From: Symmetrospora coprosmae
Lineage: Eukaryota > Basidiomycota > Cystobasidiomycetes > Symmetrosporaceae
Assembly (NCBI GenBank): GCA_008802785.1
Contig: VUYT01000005.1
Location: 62,001 to 126,000, forward strand
Reading direction: 5' to 3'
Length of the DNA stretch: 64,000 nt
In this document: positions 11,109-22,528 of the stretch, piece by piece
How the letters are laid out: each line of letters begins with the position of its first letter
Position numbering within the stretch: position 1 is the stretch's first letter
Program-made: the position numbers and the translations under genes
The notes under the pieces: generated by a model
Told to the model about the DNA's origin: nothing
Databases searched by the model: none
Seen by the model: only the letters and a program-made list of their open reading frames with translations

Positions 11109-12651
11109 TCATCTACACGAATCGGCGAGGAGAATCTTGAGATCGAGCAGAACGTGGCGCAGTGCCCTCGTCCAGGTCTCGTCGCTGCTCCCGACGCGGA
11201 TCGAAACGTCTCCGATCTTATCCTTGTGGATGCTAGGGAGCCGTAGAGGAAGCGGGTGATCAACTTCTGGCTGTCTCCACCGCGGCCCCTCGGGCATACC
11301 GAGCAGGCGTGCAGAAGACTCACTGATGCGGTATCCGGAGCTCCTCGTTCTGCTCGAGTGCCCTGTCCTCTGCGAACTCGATGACCTGCCTCAGGCATTC
11401 GAGAAAGGCGACCATTGCCGAATCGAACCGTCTGTTCTGCAGGAGGCGGCCCAATGCCCAGTCGCCCGACCCATACAGCTCCATGACGGTGACCGAGACA
11501 CCCGAGCCGTCTCCGCGCACAGGCGAGGCGGACGCGGACGCCGAAGCGTGTTCGAGCTTCTCGACGCGGCTGAAGCTGCCGACGGGGACGACCCTGTACC
11601 CTTTCAGGTCCACGCCCAGCTTGCGCGCGACCGTGACCAACAGCAGGGCTGTCATGCCCCACGCAGCATTGATCTCGCTCCACTCGACCTGCGGATTCAC
11701 GGTGGGTAGCCGGCCAAGACGCAGCCCGTTGATGGTCGCGAGGCCGCCGTCGTGCCCGATGCAGAACGTGTCGGCGTACACGTTGGTTCGCTGAAGCTTC
11801 TCGAGGTGTGACAAGGTAGATGTGTAGGAGGAGAGAAGGGAGCGCGATGCTTCGAGCGACGCGGTCTGTTCCGTGAGGTGCCGGCCGTGCGCGAGCCAGA
11901 ATCTTGCGGAGCAGAGGAGTGTGTCAGCTCGAGGAACTGGTTAGGCAGCGGACCTGACAAGCACCCACTCGGCCTCCTCTGCAGCCAGCTCGCGCTCCTC
12001 CCTGTCGAGGGCAGCCATCTCCTCTGCAAGCTCCTCCTTCCTCCGCTCGCTCCGCAGTAGCTGCCCGATGAGGGCGTCCTCCTCGCTTTTGAGCCGTTCG
12101 ACAGTCTCTCTGAGCCTGTCCTGCTCCCCACTCTTCTCTGCCTGCTCCAGCTTCTCCCGGACCTCCTTCTCGTATCGTATCAAGAGGTCACGCTCGCGCC
12201 TCTGTGCCTCTACGTGGCGGTTCATGCTTGCGAACCAGGCATCGGCGCACTCTGCGCACAGCGGGTGGTCGACCTCGGACTGGGCGCTGAGGGCGTCAAA
12301 CAGCTTCTGCTGGTGCGATGCTCGCTGCTGCCTGGAAGGCGCGACGACCTTTCGTGGGGCTGCTGCAGAGGCGGATGCGACGGGCGGTGGGAACGGCGAC
12401 TCGGATGGGGTCGGGTTCCCCGCTCTGGCGGACGTGGCTGCAGCGCCGTTCGCAGCGCCCGTGAGCGAGATGTGAGACGCGAGCAAGTCATACTGCGACT
12501 CCTGGAGACTGCTGCTGCTGCTCGACTGCGAAGACGGGGCGAGGCCCAGGCTGGCCACAGTCGAGGCGGGCGAGATGCGCAACGTCAGAGGCTGGCGGCA
12601 GCGTCCGCAGTTGAAGCTGGGCGTCGCAGATGAGGACGACGACGACGACAT
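11109..12651 (-). CDS. ATG6: Beclin 1 / autophagy-related protein 6
   Basis: Scaffold subunit of the Vps34 PI 3-kinase complexes used in autophagy and vacuolar sorting. Exons on the minus strand: 12651-11969, 11902-11324 and 11232-11109 (461 aa). Seen in order: an N-terminal Cys pair (CGRCRQPL) and a second one (HPLCAECAD); a coiled coil rich in E/R (about residues 150-250); then the evolutionarily conserved domain with [54 protein letters not shown] and [14 protein letters not shown], ending [18 protein letters not shown]. Both introns fall at conserved places: AE|FW in the coiled coil and just before [12 protein letters not shown] 12651 gives the usual Ser-rich start before the first Cys pair. 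Family assignment is secure. Confidence 0.95.
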
Positions 12652-13362
12652 GACGAGATGGTGTGGAGAGCGCGTCTGTGCGGTTGCAGCTAGAGCGTGG
12701 TCACATTGGGGCAGATGTGGGGATGAGGGAGGGTACGAGTAGGGAACATCGACCCGTGCGGCCTTAAGAGCAGCGGTCGCCGGCACAGAGGCAGCAAGTG
12801 ACTGCGCAGGTCATCGTACGGCATCTATAGCATAGTTGAAAGGAGACGCAAGGGCGTCTGCAGAGCGTAACAGCCCTTGGTGCATTACATTGTGCGGCTT
12901 TCCACCCTGCAGGACAGCCGAACAGCGTGCCTAGTTCTACGAGCACAGAGCCGAATCGGAAGCGGCTGGGGATGAGGATGCGCCTGCGCCTGATGCAATG
13001 ACGATCCTCTGTCAATCTGCACACGACATGTACACCACACACAGAGGAGACCGTGCGGGATAGGCAATGCTTGGGTGCTCTCCAGTGCCAATGCCGCCGC
13101 GCCTGCGCTGAGCCCGATCGACCACCGCCACCCGAGGGACTTCTTGCCGAATTGGTGTGGTGCGATGGGGTCGAGAGGAGGAGCATGTGAGCTGCTTCCA
13201 TCTTTTCTTAACAGCAACAGCACAGCAAGAATCAGACCTCTCTTCCTTCTCTGTCTTCTCCTTTCTGCGCTTTCTCCAGTATCACCGCCGTCACGCATCC
13301 ATTCCTCCCGTTACCTAAGCTCTTTCCGCCGCAGTATTAGACCCCGGTCCTTCTCGTCTGCA
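12652..13362. promoter_or_regulatory. Divergent upstream region of ATG6 and the glucanase gene
   Basis: The 711 bp lie between two divergent genes. The glucanase frame stays open upstream to 13075 and includes an in-frame ATG at 13165, so a longer N-terminus is possible, but the ATG at 13363 fits family architecture better. No independent gene is convincing. Confidence 0.5.
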
Positions 13363-16113
13363 ATGCGCACGTCCTACGATGGGGAGGCTCAGGCCTTCCG
13401 GGCGCCCCAGCCTACCACGAGCTACAAGCGAGCAGCCATCACTGCTGCAGCTGTGCTGACCGTCGGAGCCCTCTTCCTGTCATCCTCCGCTGACTCGTCC
13501 CCTGCTCCCGCGGCGGCGAACGCCCCAGTCAGCGCCGAGAAGGTCCAAGTTCGCCACACCAAGCGGGATGCCAGCCCCATCGGGCAGAACCTCCGACAGC
13601 TCAGGAACTTCAAGGATGTTGAGCCGTTCCTCAAGCAGAAGAGCAGCGGCAAGGGCTTCAAGGTCAAGCGACAGGCTGTAGGAAGCTCGAGCGCACCCCT
13701 GCCCGGTCCGACCGCCAGCTCGGCGCCCGCTCCCGGCGGTGGAGCCACTTCCGGTGGACCAGGCAGCACCATCACCATGGCGTGAGCTGCAGTCTCCTAT
13801 AGCTTAGCCCCAGCCTTAATGCTGATGTGTGGGAGCTGGCAATTCGCAGCAACGGCGAGACGTTCGTCTACAACAACACCTTCGGAGGAACCTGGGCTTC
13901 CGAGCCAGGAGACTTCAGCGCCCGCCCTCAAGCACGCAGCCCTGCTCTCAACGAGACGTGGGACTGGAACGAGTACAGGACGCACGGAGTCAATCTTGGA
14001 GGTGCGTGACGGCCCACTTGCATTGCTGCCGCAGGCAATTTTCCCGTTCAGCGCCCATCTGACGCGGACTCTTTCTTCGTCGTTCTCCAGGCTGGCTCGT
14101 TACCGAGCCTTTCATTGTGCCCAACCTCTACATCCCGTACCAGAACGCCACGCCTCGTGCAGTCGACGAGTATACGCTCTCGCAGGCTCTCGGGGACCAG
14201 CTTGAGGATGTCATGATCAACCACTACGAGACGTTCATTACCGAGCAGGACTTTGCACAGATTGCGGCTGCAGGTATGAACTGGATCAGGCTGCCGGTGC
14301 CCTTCTGGGCTGTCGAGACGGTCGACGATGAGCCGTACCTCGAGGGTCACGCCTGGAACTACATGCTGCAGGCGTTTGGTGAGCGAGAGCTCTACTCTGA
14401 ACGTTTACCGTTCAGCGCTGATGGTGTCTGTTCGACTTTTTCGCAGAATGGGCCCGAAAGTACGGTCTTCGAGTCGAGCTTGACCTGCACACTGTTCCGG
14501 GCTCGCAGAACGGCCTGAATCACTCCGGCCGACTCGGGAGCATCAACTTGTGAGTGTTTGTGGCCTGCTCGTCATCCCAACTCGTGACTGACTTGTATGC
14601 TCCACAGCCTCAACGGAGTCATGGGAGTCGTCAACGCACAACGAACACTCAACTGCATTCGGGTTCTCACCGAGCTCGTCTCTCAGCCCGCCTACCAGCA
14701 CGTCATGCTCTTCAACATTGTCAACGAGGCGTGAGTGGTTTGTGCGTCGCTTGCTCCTTCGGCGTCTTGCTGACAGCCTGCACTGCACAGCTACGTGAGC
14801 ACCATCGGCCCGCAGGCGATCCGCCAGTTCTACTTTGAGGCCTACGAGACGATGCGCAACATCACGGGCATTGGAGCCGGCAACGGACCCTTCATGGTTA
14901 TCCACGATGGCTTCATCGGCCTCGAGACGTGGAACGGCTTCCTCGAGGGCTCTGACCGTCTCTCGCTCGAGTCGCACTACTATTTCGCCTTCTCGCCCGA
15001 TTCGTACGAGACCAACTTTTACAACATGGTCACGCGGCCATGCCAGTGGTGGGCGCCGGGCTTCAACCAGTCGACCCTCGACAACGGCCTCACGATCGGC
15101 GGAGAGTGGTCCATTGCACCCAACGACTGCGGCCTCTGGCTCAATGCGGTCGGGGAGGGTTCGTACTTTGACGGTTCGCACAGCAACTCCAATGGCCGCT
15201 CGTACGGATCATGCACGCAGTACACGGACGTTCGTACTTTCTCGGACACGTTCAAGGAGCAGCTCCGCGCGTTCACTCTCGCCAACATGGACACTTTCCG
15301 TGAGTCCATCCGTCATGAAGTTGTAGAGGAAGTCTGGCTGATTCTCCCCCCTCTTCGCAGAAAACTTCATGTTCTGGAGTGCGTGCCTCATCCGCGACCT
15401 GGCTTCTCCCTTCTGCGACACGCTGCTAACATCCTCACATCTTATCGTTCGCAGCCTGGAAGACACAGAGCAACCTAGAGACGGGCGCATGCTACAACCC
15501 GCTCTGGTCCTACTCGTGCGGGCTCGAGAACAACTACGTCCCGCGCGACCCGAACGACTCTGCCGGCGCGTGCAACCGCCTCGGTCCGCAGTACGGCGGT
15601 GGATACGGCAGGAACGTTCCGCTCACGACGCCCTACCAGGCCTCGCAGACGGGCGGCACGGCGACCACCTCGAGCATCGTCGCAGCGCAGACGCAGCAGT
15701 ACGGCCAGTGGCCCCCTAATGCCCTCACCAACATTGGAAACGGCCAGAACCTGCCGAGGTACACCACCACCGGGCAGGCGCCTTCGTTCCCTACAGAGGT
15801 GCCCACGCCGCTCTCGCAGATCGCGACTGGCGTTCCTTTCGGCTCGGCATACTACACGCCTATCGCGGGTTGTAGCTACCTCGACGTGAGTAGTTCGCTA
15901 CTGATGCAGGAACCTCCCTTCCCACGATGCTGACTCGCTTTTCGGCGCACATCCTAACAGCCTTACCAAGGTGTTGGTGCTCAGGTGCCCAACAGCCCCT
16001 GCACGGGAAACGGGGCCCGCCAGACGCAGGCAACGCCCACCTCGCAGCCCAGCTTTGGCGCTGCAACCTCGAACGTCATTGTGACTTCGCTCGCCTCGCC
16101 CACGGGCGTTTAG
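13363..16113 (+). CDS. Membrane-anchored exo-beta-1,3-glucanase (GH5)
   Basis: Cell-wall glucan 1,3-beta-glucosidase of the EXG type. Nine exons: 13363-13781, 13814-14001, 14091-14378, 14447-14549, 14608-14730, 14791-15299, 15361-15378, 15455-15885 and 15961-16113 (743 aa). The N-terminus is cytosolic followed by one hydrophobic segment (AAITAAAVLTVGALFLSSS), so it is a type II membrane protein with a Ser/Pro/Gly linker. The catalytic domain shows GVNLGGWLVTEPFI, the acid/base Glu in FNIVNEAY and the nucleophile Glu in GGEWSIAPNDC. The tail is Ser/Thr-rich (possible O-glycosylation). Oddities: the first intron would be only 32 nt (13782-13813), and exon 7 is 18 nt (encoding NFMFW). Both are needed to keep the frame, and the total is divisible by three. 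Confidence 0.92.
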
Positions 16114-16537
16114 GTTGGACTACATACCCCGAAGAGTAGGATAGCAAATGGACAATCCTCCCCTCTTCCGACAGTAATCTGCAGAAAAGCAGCCAGTGAC
16201 GGCCGCTGAAGCATCGTATTAGTCTGTAGCAAATTTCGTTGTGGTACCCTTTCAAGCTTTGCTGTTCGTCTCATTCGAGACACTTGCTTGCTTTTCGAAA
16301 GCGATGTCTGTTGGTGGCCAATGGGGTCGCTTGCCATTGCCGACGTTATGCCGCGGAGCGAGAACCCGGTGCCCCGCGTTTGTCCGGGGCAGTGGCGTTG
16401 CCGCTCGACTCCGGCGGCCTCCCTGTTCCGCGAGTTGGCTTCTCCTCCTTTCCCCTGTCGCCGGCCTGCTTCTGACGTACTTGCGGCTTCGTCGTCCTTT
16501 CAACGACCGTCAAAGACAGCGACTGTCCACGCCTACC
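16114..16537. other. Intergenic region upstream of the hydroxyacid dehydrogenase
   Basis: This holds the glucanase 3' end and the promoter of the next gene, which is on the same strand. Several open frames pass through it, but none shows protein-like features. Confidence 0.5.
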
Positions 16538-18691
16538 ATGTCTGGAGCCACTGCTGGGATGGCCCTCTCGGCGGCCGAAGTCGCGAAACATGCGTCCAAA
16601 AGCGACTGCTGGGTCATCATACACGGAAAGGTGAGTGCGCAAAGAGCAGCTACCAGTGCTTTGTGATGATAAGAGAGCTGAGCCATCCATGTCTTCAGGC
16701 TTACGATGTGACGGGTGCGGCCGGTCCAATGTCTCCGGCTTCTTCGGACGCTTGCTGATGATCTTCCTGCATTGTCCAGAGTTCATGCCCGAGCATCCAG
16801 GTGAGGCTATTATACAGACATGGTCGAGCATCCGCACAAGCTGATGCTGTCACGATGTCCACCAGGCGGCCCGGCTATTATACTCAAATACGCAGGACGC
16901 GACGCGACGGCGGTCTACGACCCCATCCACCCGCCCAACACGCTCGACACGTACCTGCCCAAGGACAAGCACAAGGGCACGGTCGATATGACGGGCGTCA
17001 AGGTCGAGGAAGCGGAGCTATCGCCAGAGGATAAGATCCGCGCGGACCGCCTGCAGGACAAGCCGCCCTTGAGCGAATGCCTAAGCCTACACGATTTTGA
17101 AACCGTCGCAAAAGAGACGATGAGCCAGGCTGCATGGGCCTACTACTCTTCTGGAGCAGACGACGAGATCACAATGCGCGACAACCATCTCGCCTACCAG
17201 CGTTTGTGGCTGCGTCCCCGCGTACTCGTAGACGTTACCAATATTGACCATAGCACGACTGTGAGGCTGCACACTGTGCGGTCGCACAAGGTAGTATGCT
17301 GATATACGACACCCCATCACAGATGCTCGGCACGAAGGTCTCCCTGCCAATCTACATTACCGCAACGTGCGTTCGGCAGTACTGGCATTCGCCTCGACTG
17401 TATTGCCAGTGACTCATGAACGCTCCTTTCCCACTCTGCAGTGCGCTCGGCAAGCTAGGCCATCCAGACGGCGAGAAGAACCTGACTTGGGCGGCTGCCA
17501 AGCACGATATCATTCAGATGATTCCGACACTGGCTTCCTGCTCGTTCGACGAGATCCGCGCAGAAGCGACGGACACGCAGACGCAATGGGTGAGAAGCAC
17601 TACAACCGCATCAGAGCATTCTGGAGCTGATGCTGGTTGGATTCGCACACGCCCGACTAGCTGCAACTCTACGTGAACAAGGATCGGGCCATCACGGAAA
17701 AGATTGTCCGGAACGCAGAGAAAGTCGGCATCAAAGGGCTCTTCATCACAGTGGACGCGCCGCAGCTCGGTCGGCGAGAGAAGGACATGCGCATGAAATT
17801 CGCCGACAAGGGGTCCGAGGTGCAGCAGGGCGATGGGAGCGTGGATCGCTCGCAGGGGGCAGCAAGGGCCATCTCGTCCTTCATCGACCCCGGGCTCAGC
17901 TGGAAGGACATCCCCTGGTTCCAGTCGATCACGCGAATGCCAATCATTCTGAAAGGTGTACAGAGCTGGGAAGATGCTGTTAAAGCCGCCGAGATGGGAT
18001 GCCAGGGTGCGTGAAGGCAGAGCGGGTCGGCCATGGGTAGGTGAAGCCGTGACCATGATGGCTGACGAAATCTGACCACATGCAGGCGTCGTCCTGAGCA
18101 ACCACGGAGGACGACAGCTCGACACTGCCAGAAGTGGCATTGAAATCCTCGTTGAGGTGATGCGCGAGCTGAACCAGCGCGGGCTCAACACGCCCAAATT
18201 TGAGGTTTACATCGACGGTGGTGTTCGGAGAGCGGCGGATGTTTTGAAAGCCATCGCGCTCGGCGCCAAAGGTGTTGGCATTGGAAGGTGAGCCGTACCT
18301 GGCTCTTCTGGCTTTGTCTGCACTTTGCTGACCAGCGGCGTGCTTCGGCATGACAGACCCTTCCTGTACGCGTACTCGGCCTACGGGACAGACGGAGTCA
18401 GCCGCGCGATTCAGATCGTGAGTCTGAGAGCGGGCATCGTTAGTCTAGCATGTGCCAGGACGGGGCGCGCTGATGCTGTCTTCATCCGTCGTTCAGCTCA
18501 AGGACGAGATGGAGATGAACATGCGCCTCATCGGGGCGCCCACAATTGCAGATCTCAGGCCAGAGATGGTTGACACAAGTGCCATTGCCCAACGCGCCAT
18601 CGGCTACACCGAAGACAAGCTCTTCAAGGCCAACTACGAGGGATTGCGCGCCAGGGAGTTTGCAAAGCCACAGCCGCGGTCCAAATTGTAG
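16538..18691 (+). CDS. Flavocytochrome b2-like L-lactate / 2-hydroxyacid dehydrogenase with peroxisomal C-terminus
   Basis: FMN-dependent oxidation of L-lactate or another 2-hydroxyacid. Ten exons: 16538-16630, 16699-16714, 16780-16800, 16866-17260, 17323-17366, 17442-17589, 17661-18006, 18086-18287, 18357-18417 and 18497-18691 (506 aa). An N-terminal cytochrome b5 domain has the haem motif HPGG, with DCWVIIHGK before it. The FMN barrel shows [41 protein letters not shown] (catalytic His), [15 protein letters not shown] and GVGIGRPFLYA. Unlike yeast Cyb2, it begins directly at the b5 domain with no mitochondrial presequence and ends in SKL, a canonical PTS1, so a peroxisomal location is predicted. 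Exons 2 and 3 (16 and 21 nt) encode the approach to the haem His. Confidence 0.92.
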
Positions 18692-18752
18692 AACCGACGT
18701 TCTTGTCTTTGCGAGGGAGTTTGCTAAGCCTCAGCCGTGGTTCAGCTTGTAG
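18653..18752 (+). repeat. Duplicated C-terminal coding block of the hydroxyacid dehydrogenase
   Basis: The last 39 nt of the coding sequence (18653-18691, encoding [12 protein letters not shown] and stop) recur just after the stop at 18714-18752 ([12 protein letters not shown] and stop). 33 of 39 bases are identical. The first two differences are synonymous; the next changes turn RSKL into WFSL and remove the peroxisomal signal. The copies are 61 nt apart and so not in frame by simple read-through. A 58-nt intron from GT at 18658 to AG at 18715 would splice the second end on in frame. Confidence 0.8.
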
Positions 18753-18925
18753 GGTTCACATTTTAGCCTTTGTAGCGCTACTTGTGTCTGTTAGGCGATG
18801 GAATGGAAGGGCGACCTTGGGTGGCAAATTGAGAGCATGACGCCTGGTTGCCTTGCCTCTTTCCCCCCTTCTCTCGGCGACTGCCTAACCAGAGTGAAAG
18901 CGACAGAGTGTAAAAGCCAGGCAAG

Positions 18926-20735
18926 ATGGTCAAGATTACATTCAAGACAGTGTCGCAGAAAGTCTTCCACATTGACGCAGAGCCGAGTGAGACGGTGAGC
19001 GAAGCAGCCTGCCTGGCTGGCTGGTCGGTCCCCAGGCCCCGCGCTGTAATGACGCGGCCAGGGACCTTCAGGCGACGGCGAAGAGCTGCACACAGACCAG
19101 CGATGGCACTGGAGGCCTGGTCGTGTATGATTTAGTGCAATAGCTGACTCGGACTATGTGCTCGCACGCCTGGGTGTTCAGGTCGGAGGTCTCAAGCAGA
19201 AGATCTCAGAGTCTCAGGGACATGCGTCGGACCTCCAGAAGCTCATCTTTGCGGGTGCGTAACAGATGCTAGGATTCCTGGCGAACAGTGCTCGCATGCT
19301 CGTGCGTGCTGACCTGTGCATGCTGTGGCTGCTGCCCTGTGCCCTGTCTACGTCCTGCAGGCAAGATCCTCGCAGATGAGAAGACGGTGGAGGACCTCAA
19401 GTTCCGCGAGGGCAAGGACTTTATCGTCGTGATGGTTTCCAAGGTGCGTGCTGCTCGTCGCCAAGTGCCTGCAGGGCATCGGACGCGAGACTGATGACCT
19501 CAACTCCCGACTCTCGCGCGCTCCAGCCCAAAGCAACCCCCGCCGCCTCGACGTCCGCAACTACATCAGCACCCGCACCAGCCGCTGCAGCAGCACCAGC
19601 AGCGGAGGCTGCTCCAGCATCGACCGCAACGCCTGCCGCCCCATCGACCGGCGCGCCCGCCGCTCAGCCAGCAGCAGACACGACCATGGCCGACGCGACC
19701 CCCACTGCTGCTGCCGCCGCTGCCACACCCGCCGCACCCGCCGCAGCCGAGACGGCAGGCGGCGCGACCGGCTTTGTGACGGGCTCGGCACTCGAGAGCG
19801 CCGTCAACGAGATGATTTCCATGGGCTTTGAGAGGGAGCAGGTCATGCGCGCCCTGCGAGCCGCCTACAACAATCCAGACCGAGCAGTCGAGTACCTCAT
19901 GACTGTGAGTGTGTGCGCTCATACCTGCTTTACTCGCACTCTTTGGCTGATCCAGCTGTGCATGTCAAAGGGCATCCCTGCGCATCTCCTGCGAGAGGGT
20001 CCGCCGCAGGGCTCGCCAGCTGGCCAGGCACCTCCGTCCACACCTGCTCCAGGTGGTGCTGCTGCTGCTGGGGGAGCACAGCCCGCCGCACCTCAGCAAC
20101 AGCCGCGCAACCTCTTCCAGGCCGCCGCACAGGCAGCGCAGACGGGTGCAGGCACGCCCACCCCAGCCGGTCGCGGAGCTGCCACTGGTGCCGGTGCCGG
20201 TGCCGGTGCGGGAGGAGCTGCAGGCGGCGGCGACGCAGCGGAGCTCGACGCACTGAGGAACGATCCGATGGTCGCGCAGCTCCGGCAGCTCGTGCAGCAG
20301 AACCCGGCGCTCCTCCAACCCTTCCTGCAGCAGCTCGGGCAGACCAACCCGAACCTGTTCGCGCTCATCCAGCGGAACCAGGGCGAGTTCCTCCAGTTCC
20401 TGACAGAGGGCTCGGGCGTCGAGCTCGGTGGCCTGGGCGATGACGACGACGATGAGGGAGGCGCGGGCGGCGCGGGCGGACCGGGGCAGAGCGTGATCCA
20501 GGTCACGGAGCAGGAGAGGGACGCCATCTCGCGCATGGAAGGGATGGGCTTCCCAAGGGATATCGTGCTGCAGGCCTTCATTGCGTGCGATAGGAACGAG
20601 GAGCTCGCCATCAACTACCTGCTCGAGAACGGTGAGTGTCAGATGCTCTCCTGCTGGGTCAGGTCTTCGACTGACTGAAGGGCTCCCTTGTCACCAGGAC
20701 AAGACATGATGGACGACTTCAATGGTCCGCAATGA
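18926..20735 (+). CDS. RAD23: UV excision repair / ubiquitin receptor Rad23
   Basis: Shuttles ubiquitinated proteins to the proteasome and stabilises the XPC/Rad4 damage-recognition factor. Exons 18926-18994, 19182-19254, 19361-19443, 19527-19904, 19971-20631 and 20698-20735 give 433 aa. Domains in order: N-terminal ubiquitin-like ([32 protein letters not shown]); Ala/Pro/Thr linker; UBA1 ([18 protein letters not shown]); Gly/Ala linker with a GTGCCG-type repeat near 20185; XPC-binding domain ([28 protein letters not shown]); UBA2 ([18 protein letters not shown]) close to the C-terminus. The intron at 19905-19970 is a multiple of three with no stop; splicing it gives the conserved YLMTGIPAHLL. 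Assignment is secure. Confidence 0.95.
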
Positions 20736-20993
20736 GCTTCTCTCAATGAGGACTTCAGCGAGAGGCAGCGGGCTGTACGCTCTACAGCCAGACAGTAGGC
20801 ACGACGCGTAGGCAGCCAGTGACGTCAGACGACCATGATAAAGCAATGAAGCTGCGATAGCGCAGGTCTCAAGAAGACAACGGGGCGCGTAGGCCCATTC
20901 GTGATAGCTTACAAGCATGGCTAAAGCTCCATGATGGAAGCAAGAGGACCAGGAGGCGCGAAGACGATGCCATTCGTTGGATGAGAGCCCGCA

Positions 20994-22196
20994 TTACCGG
21001 CTTCTGCCAGCCGGAGGTGGGGGCGCTAGCAGGGGGATGGACGCTCCACCGCTGCTATTCTCCCGCTTTGCTGCCTGCGCCGGTCGCTTGCCACCCGCTC
21101 CACCGATGCGGACGCTGATGGTCTCCCCCGCTTTCAGGCTGAAGTCGCGCTTGGGCGCTGATGAGATTGAGGATGCGGCTGACGAGGAAGAAGCCGTCGA
21201 GCTGGACGAGTCCGAGTGCTCGAGCTTCGGGATGCGTTGGCGTCTGGGTGCGACGAGTGCAAGGGGAAGGAAAGAGCCTGGATCAGCACGCCACTCTCGC
21301 ATCACGGCTCGATGGACGAAAGTGAGCGCAGGAGCAACGCACTTCTGCCAGTCCTGCAGCGAGACCTGAAAGTCAAACGCCTCTGTGCGCTCCTGGAAGC
21401 CCATGCCGAGGTAGGCATGTTTCCCCGAAGCGGCATCGACGACGCGGAGCACAAAGTAGCGCGAGCTGTCGAGCACGGCCTCTACTGCTTTCCCCGTCTT
21501 GTCGTACGGACACTGGGCGAATGTCTCGCCTGTAGCAAGAGTACCATAGGGCGTTGCGTTGTCATGCGGGGATATGCGAAGCGGGAAGCGGGCACGTGGT
21601 ACGCGGGGCATGGGACGCGGCGAGCACGGTGGACCCGCACAGCAGGGAGGAGCGAAGGAACGGGCGTCAGCATGCAGTACAGTTGGAGAGGCTCGTTCGA
21701 TGTTCTTCGCAGATCTGTGATAGGTCGTCCACCCACCCGTATTGCTATCTTCTAGCCGGACGACCACGCGTGAAGTGCTGCCCTTTGTGACCTCTATCAC
21801 TCGACATCGGCCTGTCAGACGTCCAGCATTTCCTCGTTAGCAAGCACGTATGTAGCAGTGAGCCTGCACAAGGCTCACCTTTCCAGAGGAAGGCCTCCAT
21901 GTCTCCCTGCGGGCATTGGTCCCGCAGCGGGTGAGCTGTCCAGACCACCTTAACCAGCGCGCTGTTCGGCAGGGCAGCGCACTCACCCAGTCTCCCGCCT
22001 TGTATCCCGCGGTGGATGTGCGCGCTGGCAAGCGATACACGTAGCACTCGCGCGCGACGAACAGGACAGAGTCGTACTCCTCATCCTCGAAGCTGGCTGT
22101 TGTCGTCGCGGCTGGCTGTACTGAAGCGGCGGACGCGGCTTGCGACTGCGGCTTTGACGAGGAGGGCGCAACAAGATCGCCAAAGAGGTCGTCCAT
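20994..22196 (-). CDS. NECAP-like adaptin-ear-binding coat-associated protein
   Basis: Endocytic accessory factor of clathrin/AP-2 coats with a PH-like NECAP domain. Exons on the minus strand: 22196-21987, 21906-21879 (28 nt), 21811-21737 and 21529-20994 (282 aa). The domain reads [86 protein letters not shown] and [10 protein letters not shown], all conserved positions. The C-terminal part is low complexity, with a late [15 protein letters not shown] block as in other NECAPs. The third intron (21530-21736) is 207 nt, long for this region. The short second exon is required for GDW..LWKG continuity. It probably acts at the plasma membrane during coated-vesicle formation. Confidence 0.88.
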
Positions 22197-22528
22197 GCTG
22201 GATGGACACGACGAGCTGCGATAGGGATGCTTCTTCTGCTAGCTATAGAGTGCTGCTGCTGCTGCGTGCTTCCTGTTGAGAAGGATGAGAGGGTGTCCCC
22301 CGTTTCAGGTACAGAGGAGGGTCGCCTACTCCAGTGAGGATGGCGACACTCTCTGACACGATACAGTAGAACACATCGCACTCCCTCCTAGCTACTCACA
22401 TCAACATCGCATACTACATCGTGACAACCATGCACACGGCTGTCAGATAGAGCGCTCCCGTCCACTGCCATTGCCCCTCCTGCCGCGTGGGATCTCCAGA
22501 ACGGGCTGCGCGTTCGTCCATCCATCCC
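22197..22528. promoter_or_regulatory. Divergent promoter region of the NECAP and PI 4-kinase genes
   Basis: These 332 bp separate two head-to-head genes. There is a run of tgctgctgctg near 22250. I see no gene in it. Confidence 0.5.

Noticed and set aside
13165-13362. N-terminal extension of the glucanase from ATG 13165 (hydrophobic stretch LFLLCLLLSAL)
   Set aside because: It would place two hydrophobic segments before the catalytic domain, unlike the family; the ATG at 13363 was preferred, although the extension stays possible.
19561-19922. Minus-strand Gly/Ser/Cys-rich frames opposite RAD23
   Set aside because: Mirror of the Ala/Pro/Thr-rich linker of RAD23; simple-sequence shadow.
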